This document shows positions 34,885 to 43,081 of a stretch of DNA of 50,493 nucleotides, in pieces. The notes beneath the pieces are model-generated. The model saw only the letters and a program-made list of their open reading frames with translations, made no database searches and was not told where the DNA came from. Both the position numbers and the translations under genes were made by a program. The stretch comes from Pseudomonadota bacterium (lineage in GTDB: Bacteria > Pseudomonadota > Gammaproteobacteria > Burkholderiales > SG8-39). Location: positions 1 through 50,493 of the forward strand of contig JAJZPQ010000025.1 of assembly GCA_021811085.1 (NCBI GenBank). The letters run 5' to 3'. Positions within the stretch are counted from its first letter, which is position 1. Each line of letters starts with the position of its first letter.

Positions 34885-35172
34885 ATGGAAATCCGCGTCG
34901 AATCCTATGCCGGCTACCGCGATGAACAAGAGCCGCGGGCGTTCTGGCTTGGCCAACGACGGATCGAGGTGGTCGAGTTAATCGACCGCTGGCTTTCACC
35001 TGAGCACCGCTACTTCAAGGTCAGAGCGCCCGATGGCGACGCCTATATCCTGCGCTACGACGAAGCGCTAGGGATATGGGAGCTCGGCGCCTTTACCCGC
35101 TCGCGAACGGCGACTGCCGACAGTCCAACTCCAAAGCGGCCGCACTCACCGCGCGCCGACGACCCGGAATGA
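34885..35172 (+). CDS. Conserved small protein (DUF6504-like)
   Basis: A 95-residue soluble protein. The block PRAFWLGQRRIEVVELIDRW then HRYFKVRAPDGDAYILRYDE and WELGAF follows a small beta-rich family seen in proteobacteria and actinobacteria; the DUF number is given from memory. The C-terminal 25 residues are Pro-, Ser- and Arg-rich and look disordered. A GGAGGAGG ribosome binding site precedes the ATG. It is 16 bases upstream of the CheR-like gene. Confidence 0.7.
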   Translation: MEIRVESYAGYRDEQEPRAFWLGQRRIEVVELIDRWLSPEHRYFKVRAPDGDAYILRYDEALGIWELGAFTRSRTATADSPTPKRPHSPRADDPE

Positions 35173-35188
35173 GCCGGACCGAGCAGCG

Positions 35189-36025
35189 ATGACGGACGAC
35201 GACTGTGTCAAATTCCTGCAGATGGCGCTCCCGCGGCTCGGTCTGCATTGGCCGGGCTATCGCAGGGTGCGCGGACTCGTTCGAAAGCGGCTGGGAAAGA
35301 GACTGCGCGATCTGCGCATCTCCAATCTCCGGGCTTATGTGCCTTACATCGAGAACCACTACGAGGAATGGGACGCGCTCGATCAACTTTGCCGCATCCC
35401 GATTTCGCGCTTTTACCGCGACTGCGGCGTGTTCGAGCGCCTCGAGCATGAAGTGCTGCCGGCGCTTGCCGAAACCGCTGCGGCGCGGAGCCGGAGCAAT
35501 CTCGCTTGCTGGAGCGCCTGTTGCGCCTCTGGCGAGGAGGCTTACACCCTTGTCTTGCTCTGGCGTCTGCGCATTAAGCGCCGGTTTCCGCAATTGCAAC
35601 TGCGCATAGTCGCAACCGACATCGACGCGCATCTGCTCGAGCGCGCCCGCAGCGGTTGTTACCGTTCGAGCAGCCTGAAGGCGTTGCCGGAAGATCTGCT
35701 GACGGCAGGATTCACCCGGCGTGAAACGCAATTCTGCGTCCGCAACGAGTTTCGCTCCATCGATTTCCTGCAGCAGGATATGCGTAAGGTCGTTCCCGAC
35801 GAAGAATTCGATTTGGTACTTTGCCGCAACGCCGCGCTCACCTACTTCGCGCCCCCGCTGCGGTGCAAGGTGATGCAACGAGTGATCTCGCGCGTGCGGC
35901 GCAGCGGCGCGCTCGTGATTGGAATCCACGAATCGTTGCCTCAGGGTCTAAGCGAAATGGTGCCATGGCCGGGTGCTCGCGCCATCTACCGCAGGCGCGA
36001 TGCGGACGCAGTGCCCACCGATTGA
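35189..36025 (+). CDS. CheR-type methyltransferase, without chemotaxis neighbours
   Basis: A 278-residue protein with the CheR layout: an N-terminal helical domain (about 1-75) and a SAM-binding domain. Motif I is CWSACCASGEEAYTLVLLW, where CheR normally has CSTGEEPY; IVATDIDAHLLERARSG and FDLVLCRNAALTYF (normally CRNVLIYF) also fit. CheR methylates glutamates of chemoreceptors. No chemoreceptor or che gene is in the window, and the gene shares an FNR-type promoter with a small protein, so another target is likely. Confidence 0.82.
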   Translation: MTDDDCVKFLQMALPRLGLHWPGYRRVRGLVRKRLGKRLRDLRISNLRAYVPYIENHYEEWDALDQLCRIPISRFYRDCGVFERLEHEVLPALAETAAARSRSNLACWSACCASGEEAYTLVLLWRLRIKRRFPQLQLRIVATDIDAHLLERARSGCYRSSSLKALPEDLLTAGFTRRETQFCVRNEFRSIDFLQQDMRKVVPDEEFDLVLCRNAALTYFAPPLRCKVMQRVISRVRRSGALVIGIHESLPQGLSEMVPWPGARAIYRRRDADAVPTD

Positions 36026-36063
36026 CTTTGGTCAACAAGCACCATTGCGCCGGCTGTTAGCGT
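36022..36063 (+). promoter_or_regulatory. FNR-type box and -10 element for the AIR-synthase gene
   Basis: The box TTGACtttgGTCAA at 36022-36035 is a perfect palindrome overlapping the stop of the CheR-like gene. TAGCGT at 36058-36063, preceded by TG, lies 29.5 bases from its centre. The site at 40678 has nearly the same sequence between box and -10, so the two promoters look copied. Confidence 0.65.
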
Positions 36064-36216
36064 GGATGCTCATCCGCGAGGCTGCGAACCAGTCGAAGTC
36101 TACTGCGCAAACGACGTCGCGCGTCCAGGTCACCGTGCCGGCGGGGGCGAAGGTTCGAAGGCCAATCGCGGGTCAGATCTGCCGCGACGAATCCATTCAA
36201 ATGGAGACTCAAGCGC

Positions 36217-37254
36217 TTGGCTACTGCAGATAAGCCGAAAGGGCTGCTGGGTGTCGGAAAGCTCCCGCCAGAGCTCCTGTCAACGATTCTTGCGCACGCG
36301 GCCGTCGACGACCCGCGTGTGATATTGGGCCCGGGCATTGGCTTGGATTGCGCGGTCGTGGACCTTGGCGACCGTCTCGCCGTTTACAAATCCGACCCGA
36401 TTACCTTCGCGAGCGACCAGATCGGCTATTACCTCGTGCATGTGAATGCAAACGATATCGCGACTACCGGGGCGCAGCCCCTGTGGCTGCTGGTGACCCT
36501 GCTCCTGCCGCACCAGGGAACGACGGCGGAACTGCCCAATGCGGTCATGACGCAGATCTACGACGCGTGCCACGATCTGGGAATTGCCGTCATCGGTGGT
36601 CATACGGAAATTACGACGGCATTGGACCGGCCCATTGCCGTGGGCACACTGGTCGGCGAAGTGGCCCGCGACAAGCTCATTACGCCGCGTGGCGCCCGCG
36701 CAGGCAACCGCATACTGCTGACCAAAGGCGTGCCGATCGAGGCCACCACGCTGCTCGCGCGCGAATTTCCTGCACGCCTGCGCGGCGCGTTGACGAGCAC
36801 CGAAATCACGGCGGCACAGAACTATCTGTTTGAACCGGGGATAGGCATCACGCGCGATGCGCGCATTGCGCTCGAGGCGGGGTGCGTGACGGCGATGCAC
36901 GATCCGACGGAGGGCGGCATTGTGACCGCATTGTGGGAACTCGCCCAAGCGAGCGACAATACACTTCGTGTCGATCCAGGCGCAATCCCCGTGCCTGCTC
37001 TCGCGCGCCGCGTTTGCGCAGCGCTCGGAATCGACCCGTTCCACGCGCTCGCTTCTGGCGCGCTGCTGCTGACCGCGCCGCCCTCCGATGCCGCAGCAAT
37101 ATGCCAAGCGTTGGCGCGGGAGGGCATCGCATGCGCGGACATCGGCGTTGTAGCCGACGGACCGAGCATCGTAGAACGAAGAACATCGGCGGGCTACGAG
37201 GTGTGGCGGCCGCCTGCGGCCGACGACATCACGAAAGCGTTTACTGAATCCTGA
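36217..37254 (+). CDS. AIR synthase-related protein (HypE/PurM-like)
   Basis: A 345-residue protein of the PurM/HypE/SelD ATP-binding fold. Visible are GPGIGLDCAVVDLGDRLAVY, the VHVNANDIATTGAQP motif that binds Mg-ATP, and VIGGHTEITTALDRPIAVG. It lacks the C-terminal Cys used by HypE and the N-terminal Cys/Sec loop of SelD, so its reaction is not known. A TTG start at 36217 has GGAG ten bases upstream. It is the first gene of a unit with the DUF1614 gene under an FNR-type promoter. Confidence 0.8.
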   Translation: MATADKPKGLLGVGKLPPELLSTILAHAAVDDPRVILGPGIGLDCAVVDLGDRLAVYKSDPITFASDQIGYYLVHVNANDIATTGAQPLWLLVTLLLPHQGTTAELPNAVMTQIYDACHDLGIAVIGGHTEITTALDRPIAVGTLVGEVARDKLITPRGARAGNRILLTKGVPIEATTLLAREFPARLRGALTSTEITAAQNYLFEPGIGITRDARIALEAGCVTAMHDPTEGGIVTALWELAQASDNTLRVDPGAIPVPALARRVCAALGIDPFHALASGALLLTAPPSDAAAICQALAREGIACADIGVVADGPSIVERRTSAGYEVWRPPAADDITKAFTES

Positions 37255-37288
37255 TCCCGCAACCGAATCCGACCCCCCTGTCGCCAAT

Positions 37289-37954
37289 ATGCCTTTTTCT
37301 CGACTGCGAATTCTGCTCCAGCTTGGCGCGCTTGGGTTTTTGATAACACTGGTCCAGCTTGATATCATCACCGTCGCATTGGAAAAGCTGGGCCTGTCCC
37401 GCGATACGGCTTTTCTGCTTCTTGCGAGTACGCTCGTCGGCAGCCTGATCAACGTGCCATTATTCAGCATCAAGACGAGAGAGGTAGGTTCGGGGTTTTC
37501 ACAACAAGAGATTCCCGCATATTTTCGCCCACCGCCTATGCACCCTGCGGGAAAAACGGTGATTGCAGCCAACGTGGGCGGCTGCTTGATACCCGTCATC
37601 TTTTCGATCTATCTGCTGGCGCGTAGTGCGCTAAGCGCAGCGGAGGCCACCATCGCAGTTGCGACGGTGGCCTGGGTCGCTTACTTATTCAGTCGCCCGA
37701 TTCCCGGGCTCGGCATGGCGATGCCGGTCCTGGTTGCCCCGGTTACTGCCGCGCTAGTCGCGGTGACGCTGAACTATCAACTGAGCGCCCCACTTGCCTA
37801 CATCGGCGGAACCCTGGGGGTCCTTCTGGGTGCCGATGTATTGCGCCTTAGAGATGTCCGCACGCTCGGAGCGCGGGCGGCCTCGATCGGCGGCGCCGGG
37901 ACATTCGACGGGGTTTTCATCACGGGGCTCCTGGCGGTGCTTCTGACCCAATAG
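37289..37954 (+). CDS. DUF1614 membrane protein
   Basis: A 221-residue polytopic protein with about six hydrophobic helices. The segments LVGSLINVPLFSIK, NVGGCLIPVIFSIYLL and the end SIGGAGTFDGVFITGLLAVLL are the signature of DUF1614. The family is found in archaea and bacteria, often next to AIR-synthase-like proteins. Function unknown; a transport or sensory role cannot be told from sequence. The start lies 34 bases after the AIR-synthase stop. Confidence 0.82.
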   Translation: MPFSRLRILLQLGALGFLITLVQLDIITVALEKLGLSRDTAFLLLASTLVGSLINVPLFSIKTREVGSGFSQQEIPAYFRPPPMHPAGKTVIAANVGGCLIPVIFSIYLLARSALSAAEATIAVATVAWVAYLFSRPIPGLGMAMPVLVAPVTAALVAVTLNYQLSAPLAYIGGTLGVLLGADVLRLRDVRTLGARAASIGGAGTFDGVFITGLLAVLLTQ

Positions 37955-38021
37955 TCTGCCGCAAAGCTGCGGCGCATTCTTCGCTATGCTGCTCCACGTT
38001 TCGATGTGCGATTGCCGGAAC

Positions 38022-38384
38022 TCAGCAAGTCACATGAAACAGCGCGATGGTTGGGCCTTTGGCCTCGTTCCATCGGCGCATGGCGTTCGGTGTGGGCGAG
38101 AGATCAACCCGAACGCCTTGTTTCTTGAAATATTCGGCGGCTTCCGTGGAGAGCGTGACCATGCCATTCTGGCCTGAGCCAATGATGAGCCTTTCGGCCC
38201 CCTTTTCGAATATGTACTCGGCCTCCTCGAGCGATATTGTATGAGAACCGCCGAACACCGCCTTCGACAGCTTCTTCTTTCTCTTCTTGATCTCGCCTGA
38301 CAACCGGATCAGGACATCGTGTTCGATGTCCGCTCCATCTATGGTGATGGAACCAAATTGGGTAGCGTCGATCCTGGGTCTCAT
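38022..38384 (-). CDS. Mth938-like domain protein
   Basis: A 120-residue soluble protein. FGSITIDGADIEHDVLIRLSG, then RLIIGSGQNGMVTLSTEA and the end segment VRVDLSPTPNAMRRWNEAKG match the Mth938/NDUFAF3 fold, whose mitochondrial member assists complex I assembly. Its role in bacteria is unknown. It is convergent with the DUF1614 gene. Confidence 0.8.
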   Translation of the reverse strand: MRPRIDATQFGSITIDGADIEHDVLIRLSGEIKKRKKKLSKAVFGGSHTISLEEAEYIFEKGAERLIIGSGQNGMVTLSTEAAEYFKKQGVRVDLSPTPNAMRRWNEAKGPTIALFHVTC

Positions 38385-38516
38385 GATGCCTCTCCTGAGG
38401 GAGCAGCTGCTGCTTGCGCCTGGCGTAGATCCGCGGCGCGCTGCCGCGATGACGTAACGGCGGCGAGAATCCAGCGCACATGGCGCCGACCAGCCAGACC
38501 ACCGGCCGAGTGGCCG

Positions 38517-39020
38517 CTACTCGAAGCGTATCAATGTTTCCGCAGGGGTGTCCTCACCGTAGCGCCGAATGAGTTCTTCGATCTCGCCGAGCAGCACGCC
38601 CTCGTCGTCCTCGTCGATCGCGCCGTCGCCGATCAACCGGGCGGTCAGGCCGTTCACCATCGCCTCGCGCATCGCACGCAGCGTCGGCATACGCCGAAAA
38701 CTGATGTCGTCCATGGCCGCCTGGATGAGCCGCGATAGACCCTCGCTTGCCTTGATGACGACGAAGTCGATAGCAGTCGCTTCCTCGCCGTACTCCTCGA
38801 TCAGGCGGTCGAGCTCGACCAGCAGCGATGTCTCATCTTGTGGGTGCAGAAACTCCATTTCCAGCGCTTCCCCGGTGCCGCGTTCCACCAAGGCGACCCG
38901 TACCTCTCCCAGCGTCTGCGGCGGCAGTTCTCGATCCGGGTCATTCACCAGCCCTTCGATGGTGGCCGATAGTTCTGGGCTGATGCGCGTTGCGACGTCA
39001 ATGGAAGGTCTGATCGTCAT
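38517..39020 (-). CDS. Hypothetical acidic protein
   Basis: A 167-residue soluble protein of unknown family, rich in Glu and Asp. Predicted helices include LVELDRLIEEYGEEATAI and LLGEIEELIRRYGEDTPAE, which share a LxELxRLIxxYGE pattern and may be a repeat. No signal peptide or membrane helix. The frame and codon use resemble the neighbours. Confidence 0.6.
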   Translation of the reverse strand: MTIRPSIDVATRISPELSATIEGLVNDPDRELPPQTLGEVRVALVERGTGEALEMEFLHPQDETSLLVELDRLIEEYGEEATAIDFVVIKASEGLSRLIQAAMDDISFRRMPTLRAMREAMVNGLTARLIGDGAIDEDDEGVLLGEIEELIRRYGEDTPAETLIRFE

Positions 39021-39063
39021 TTGCCGTATCCCGAGAGGATCCGAATCGTGCCGCTACGATCGC

Positions 39064-39384
39064 CTAGACGCCGCGGTTGCGCGGCGGCCCGGCGTACTCG
39101 CCGGCTGGCACATCGACCCGATCCGCTTTCACTTGGCAATGCGGTTTATTGCCGGCTATATCGAAGCGGTTACACCAGTGATAAGGGCGAAGGTTTTGCG
39201 GCTTGTCCGGCGTGCCGCCGGCAAGCTTTTCGATCTTCCAGCCGAACTCCGAATGGCTGTCACCGAACTGGTCGCGACGCATCCAAGCGCCGCACGCGTC
39301 CTGCCGCCACACGGACGGGTCGGCATCCGGCATCGCCCTGCCATGCTGCCACACCGCTTCGATAGATTCTTCTTTCCAATCCAT
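39064..39384 (-). CDS. Hypothetical protein, HNH-like C-terminal pattern
   Basis: A 106-residue protein. The end of the conserved part, KLAGGTPDKPQNLRPYHWCN, has the Asn-Leu-x-Pro-x-His order of the second half of HNH nucleases, but the catalytic DH pair is absent, so nuclease activity is doubtful. Several Trp residues (AVWQHGR, SVWRQDACGAWM) are likely structural. The start at 39384 fits the conserved beginning MDWKEESIEAVWQ. An FNR-type promoter lies about 60 bases upstream. Confidence 0.55.
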   Translation of the reverse strand: MDWKEESIEAVWQHGRAMPDADPSVWRQDACGAWMRRDQFGDSHSEFGWKIEKLAGGTPDKPQNLRPYHWCNRFDIAGNKPHCQVKADRVDVPAGEYAGPPRNRGV

Positions 39385-39437
39385 AGCCTGTTCCGCTGGG
39401 ATCAAGGATCGCCCGCCCTGGCGCTTTCGATATTTTC

Positions 39438-39478
39438 AGGCTAACGCTGCTCGACTTCTCCAATATGAGAATAATCAA
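39438..39478 (-). promoter_or_regulatory. FNR-like box and -10 element for the 39384 gene
   Basis: On the minus strand TTGATtattCTCAT occupies 39478-39465 and TAGCCT occupies 39443-39438, 28.5 bases from the box centre. The second half-site has two mismatches; the case rests on its likeness to the site at 34411. Confidence 0.45.
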
Positions 39479-39645
39479 GAAAATGGCCAACTCAGGAAGA
39501 TCAAGCGCAAATCCGGCAATGATGCAATGCTGCCTTTGACAGGGATATCCGCAGCGCCGCATGCCGCAGCCCTGCAGCACCAGCCAGTCCATGCGCGCCC
39601 GATGTCGTTACAGAAGTAAAATGAACATCAACGGGAGGTTCGCGC

Positions 39646-40545
39646 GTGAACGCTACTGTCGATGACGTACGGGAAAACCAGCAGATCGCTGATAAGCTGC
39701 GTGAGGTGGCGGCTCTGCTAGAAGCACAGGGAGCAAACCCGTACCGAGCCAGCGCATATCGAAAGGCGGCCGACACGATTGCCCGCCTGGCGCAACCGGT
39801 GCGCAAGACGTTCGATGCCGAGGGTGTTGCTGGGCTCGATGCACTGCCCCACATCGGCAAGGGCATCGCCGCGGCCATCGCCGAGATCCTCATTACCGGC
39901 CGCTGGAACCAACTCGAACGCCTGCGCGGGACACTGGATCCGGTGAAGCTGTTTCAGGGAGTGCCAGGCATCGGGCCGCGGCTCGCCCACCTCGCGCACG
40001 AGACATTGCACGTCGACACGCTGGAGGCGCTCGAGGCAGCGGCGCAGAACGGACGCCTCGAAAGCGTGCCTGGCGTCGGAACCCGGCGCGCGGCGGCGTG
40101 GCGCGCGACGCTCGCCGACATGCTCAAACGGGTCCGCCCCAGGGATCGCGCTCCGTTGCCGGCACCGGCAAGCCAACCCCCGGTGGCGACCTTGCTCGAC
40201 GTGGATAGCGAGTATCGCCGCAAGGCCGAGACCGGCATTCTGCCGGCCATCGCGCCCAAGCGCTTCAATCCCGATGGCAAGGCATGGCTTCCCGTGCTGC
40301 ACACGCGCCGCGGCGATTGGTATTTCACCGCCCTATACTCGAACACTGCCACCGCACATAAGCTCAAACGCACGCACGATTGGGTCGTCGTCTACTTTTA
40401 CGATCACGACCATGTCGAGGGCCAGCACACAATCGTGACGGAGACACGCGGTCCGCTAACCGGACGACGCGTGGTGCGCGGACGCGAAGTGGAATGCCGG
40501 GAGCTTTACGCGCAGGAGGGAACGCGCAGCGGCGCCCCGGCCTAG
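39646..40545 (+). CDS. Helix-hairpin-helix protein with PolX-type N-terminus
   Basis: A 299-residue protein. Residues 1-165 resemble the 8-kDa and fingers regions of family X DNA polymerases, with three HhH motifs: LPHIGKGIAAAI, VPGIGPRLAHL and VPGVGTRRAAAW. The polymerase palm (paired Asp residues) and the PHP nuclease domain are absent. Residues 205-299 form a separate domain (WLPVLHTRRGDWYFTALYSN and WVVVYFYDHDHVEGQHTIV) of unknown function with several His and Asp. The GTG start at 39646 has GGGAGG upstream. Probably binds DNA ends or gaps. Confidence 0.8.
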   Translation: MNATVDDVRENQQIADKLREVAALLEAQGANPYRASAYRKAADTIARLAQPVRKTFDAEGVAGLDALPHIGKGIAAAIAEILITGRWNQLERLRGTLDPVKLFQGVPGIGPRLAHLAHETLHVDTLEALEAAAQNGRLESVPGVGTRRAAAWRATLADMLKRVRPRDRAPLPAPASQPPVATLLDVDSEYRRKAETGILPAIAPKRFNPDGKAWLPVLHTRRGDWYFTALYSNTATAHKLKRTHDWVVVYFYDHDHVEGQHTIVTETRGPLTGRRVVRGREVECRELYAQEGTRSGAPA

Positions 40546-40677
40546 AATGGTCGGCCCCCGATATCCGCTAAAAACGAGAGCAGAACCGAACGGCGCTCGC
40601 GAACATGCCGGGCGCACATCTGCCTCCCCCGGAAACGCCAAGGTGCGCAACGTGATCCCGCTCACAATGGAAATCGT

Positions 40678-40719
40678 GTGACTTTCGTCAACAAGGACCG
40701 GCACGGCGGCTGTTAGCAT
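40678..40719 (+). promoter_or_regulatory. FNR-type box and -10 element for the PRPP operon
   Basis: The box GTGACtttcGTCAA at 40678-40691 has one mismatch. TAGCAT at 40714-40719, preceded by TG, lies 29.5 bases from the centre, the same as at 36022. The hydrolase ATG follows at 40761. Confidence 0.63.
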
Positions 40720-40760
40720 AATTCTTTGTTCACGGCCCGGCGAACCCAACGAGGTGTGCG

Positions 40761-41444
40761 ATGCAACCATCGCCACGTGTCCAGGTCAGCATTCCGGCGG
40801 ACGGCCGGCAGCTCGAAGGTGAATTGATCGTGCCCGGCGGCGCGTCTGGCGTCGTTGCCTTTGCGCACGGCAGCGGCAGCAGTCGGCACAGTCCGCGCAA
40901 TCAATTCGTTGCGCAGGTGCTGCAGCAGGCGGGGCTCGCGACGCTGCTGCTCGATCTGCTCGAGGAAGACGAAGCGCGGGACCGGCACAAGGTGTTCGAC
41001 ATTGAACTGCTCGCCCTGCGCCTGCTCGCCGCCGCGCGCTGGCTCGGCGACAACCCCACCACTCGCTCCCTCGCGCTCGGCTATTTCGGCGCCAGCACCG
41101 GGGCGGCGGCGGCTCTCGTCGCCGCGGCACGCGATCCCGGAAGGGTAGCTGCGGTCGTGTCCCGGGGCGGGCGTCCCGACTTGGCGATGCGCTGGCTGCC
41201 GCAGGTGAAAGCACCGACGCTGCTGATCGTCGGCGAGAATGATGAGCCCGTGCTGCAGTGGAACCGCGATGCGTATGAACGTTTAGGCGTCGAGAAGGAC
41301 TTGGTTGTAGTTCCGCGCGCGACGCATCTGTTCGAAGAACCCGGCGCGCTCGAGGAAGCGGCGCAGCACGCCTGCCGCTGGTTCGTGCGCCACCTTTCTC
41401 CGCTTGGCGTGCGCTCCGGTGCCAGCGGAAAGGCAGAGCGATGA
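40761..41444 (+). CDS. Alpha/beta hydrolase (dienelactone hydrolase-like)
   Basis: A 227-residue hydrolase. The oxyanion motif VAFAHGSGSSRHSPRN, the nucleophile elbow GYFGASTGAAAAL (Ser in GASTG), an Asp in VGENDEPV and the His in PRATHLFEEPG form a complete catalytic set. Substrate unknown. Its stop overlaps the start of the PRPP synthetase gene (ATGA), so the operon is translationally coupled. Confidence 0.85.
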   Translation: MQPSPRVQVSIPADGRQLEGELIVPGGASGVVAFAHGSGSSRHSPRNQFVAQVLQQAGLATLLLDLLEEDEARDRHKVFDIELLALRLLAAARWLGDNPTTRSLALGYFGASTGAAAALVAAARDPGRVAAVVSRGGRPDLAMRWLPQVKAPTLLIVGENDEPVLQWNRDAYERLGVEKDLVVVPRATHLFEEPGALEEAAQHACRWFVRHLSPLGVRSGASGKAER

Positions 41445-42382
41445 GCGCAGTCGCGCTCATCGCCGGGGATGCCCACCCGCAACTGGCGCGCGAAATTGCG
41501 CGTTCGATGGGAACGTCTCTGGTTCCCGCCTCCGTCTCGGCCTTTGCCGACGGAGAGACGCGCGTGCGCATCGAGGCCGAAGTCCGCGATGCAGACCTGT
41601 ACATCGTGCAACCGACTTCGGTGCCGACCAATGAGCGCCTGATGACGCTGGCGCTGCTCGCCGACGCCGCGCGCGCCGCTGGCGCAGCGCGCATCACCGC
41701 AGTGATGCCCTATTTCGGCTACGCGCGCCAAGACGTGCGCAAGAGCCCGGGCGAGCCGCGGTCGGCTCAGCTTGCGGGGCGTATCCTGCGTTGCGCCGGC
41801 GTCGAGCGGATGGTGGCGCTCGAGCTGCATTCGCCGGCGCTGGAGAGCGCCTTCGAGATGCCGCTCATTCACCTGCGCGCCGACGATCTGATGCTGCCCG
41901 CGATCCGAGACTGCGGTTTTTCTCGGCTTACGGTCGTGTCGCCCGATGCCGGCGGCCTCAAGCGCGCGCAGCGTTACGCGCAAGCCCTGGCAGCGCCGCT
42001 GGCGGTCGTGGCGAAGACCCGTCCGCGCGCCGACGCGGCGGTCGTGCAGCAAGTGCTTGGCGACGTGCGCGGCCGCGCCTGTCTCATCGTCGACGACATG
42101 GCCAGCACCGGCGGCACTATCGTGGGCGCGGCACAGGCCCTGCTCGAAGCGGGAGCCGCGGCGGTTCACGCGCTCTTTATCCATGCCGTCATGGCGCCAG
42201 GCGCGCTGGAACGCATCGGCGCGGCATCGGTGCGGACCATCATGACAACCGACAGCGTGCGCATCGCGATCGATCCTCGAGTCCGGATCGTGCCGATTGC
42301 GCCGCTCCTCGCGCAGACTCTGGGCCGGCTCACGGGCCGAAGCACCCTTCGAACGGAGGTGACCGATGTTCAGGAATCGTGA
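41441..42382 (+). CDS. Ribose-phosphate pyrophosphokinase paralog
   Basis: A 313-residue PRPP synthetase homologue that would transfer pyrophosphate from ATP to ribose 5-phosphate. The FADGETRVRIE start region, MPYFGYARQDVRKSPGEPRS (ATP-binding flexible loop), VSPDAGGLKRAQRYA and the PRPP loop VDDMASTGGT are present. Relative to housekeeping Prs, the loops around the catalytic Lys are changed, so it may be specialised or a regulatory paralog. It sits between a hydrolase and a phosphoribosyltransferase, overlapping both, which suggests PRPP made here is used locally. Confidence 0.83.
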   Translation: MSAVALIAGDAHPQLAREIARSMGTSLVPASVSAFADGETRVRIEAEVRDADLYIVQPTSVPTNERLMTLALLADAARAAGAARITAVMPYFGYARQDVRKSPGEPRSAQLAGRILRCAGVERMVALELHSPALESAFEMPLIHLRADDLMLPAIRDCGFSRLTVVSPDAGGLKRAQRYAQALAAPLAVVAKTRPRADAAVVQQVLGDVRGRACLIVDDMASTGGTIVGAAQALLEAGAAAVHALFIHAVMAPGALERIGAASVRTIMTTDSVRIAIDPRVRIVPIAPLLAQTLGRLTGRSTLRTEVTDVQES

Positions 42383-43028
42383 AGACGCGGCGTTGCAGCT
42401 CGCACAGCGCTTGAAGGCGCGTAGGCTGAAGGATCCGGTCGTTCTCGGGATTCCACGCGGGGGCGTGGTGACCGCAGCCATTCTGGCGCGCGAGCTCGGC
42501 GCCGAGCTCGACGTCGTGTTGTCGCGCAAGCTGCGGGCGCCGTATCAGCCGGAACTCGCCATCGGCGCCATTGGCGAAGACAGCGAGGTATACCTCAACG
42601 CATTCGCACGCAAAGCGGCCGGTATGACCGAAGCGTACATCCGCGAGGAGCGGGACCACCAGATCGCGGAAATCATGCGGCGCAGCAAGCTCTTCCGCGC
42701 GGTGAGACCGCCTGTCGACGTGACGGGGCGATCGGTGATCGTCACCGATGACGGCATCGCCACCGGTTCGACCATGCTCGCCGCGCTGCATGTGCTGAGT
42801 GCGCAGAAGCCGCAAGAGATCATAGTGGCGGTGCCCGTGGCACCGCCAGAGACGATCGAGAGGTTCCGCCCGCACTGCAGCCACGTCGAATGCCTGCTTA
42901 CACCCGGGAACTTCGAGGCAATCAGCCAGTTCTATGCAGACTTCCGGCAAGTCGAGGACGAGGAAGCGGTCCGGCTGCTGCGCGAGTCCCGCGCTCCGCT
43001 TGGGGCGGTGAAATCAACTCCGCGGTAG
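42366..43028 (+). CDS. Phosphoribosyltransferase family protein
   Basis: A 220-residue type I phosphoribosyltransferase. GIPRGGVVTAAILARELGAE forms the pyrophosphate loop, and VIVTDDGIATGSTM is the PRPP-binding motif with two Asp residues. The hood region (RKLRAPYQPELAIGAIGEDS) differs from known purine enzymes, so the base is unknown. It starts inside the end of the PRPP synthetase gene (17-base overlap). This phosphoribosyltransferase type commonly accompanies hydrolases and stress genes. Confidence 0.85.
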   Translation: MFRNREDAALQLAQRLKARRLKDPVVLGIPRGGVVTAAILARELGAELDVVLSRKLRAPYQPELAIGAIGEDSEVYLNAFARKAAGMTEAYIREERDHQIAEIMRRSKLFRAVRPPVDVTGRSVIVTDDGIATGSTMLAALHVLSAQKPQEIIVAVPVAPPETIERFRPHCSHVECLLTPGNFEAISQFYADFRQVEDEEAVRLLRESRAPLGAVKSTPR

Positions 43029-43081
43029 GGCGCACGCGTGAGATTCGTTGCTCGGACAGAGCTACTGAAAGAGGGACAGCC

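Noticed and set aside
36062-36322. Plus-strand frame of 86 codons after the FNR promoter.
   Set aside because: It overlaps the AIR-synthase gene in another frame and lacks a ribosome binding site and family similarity.
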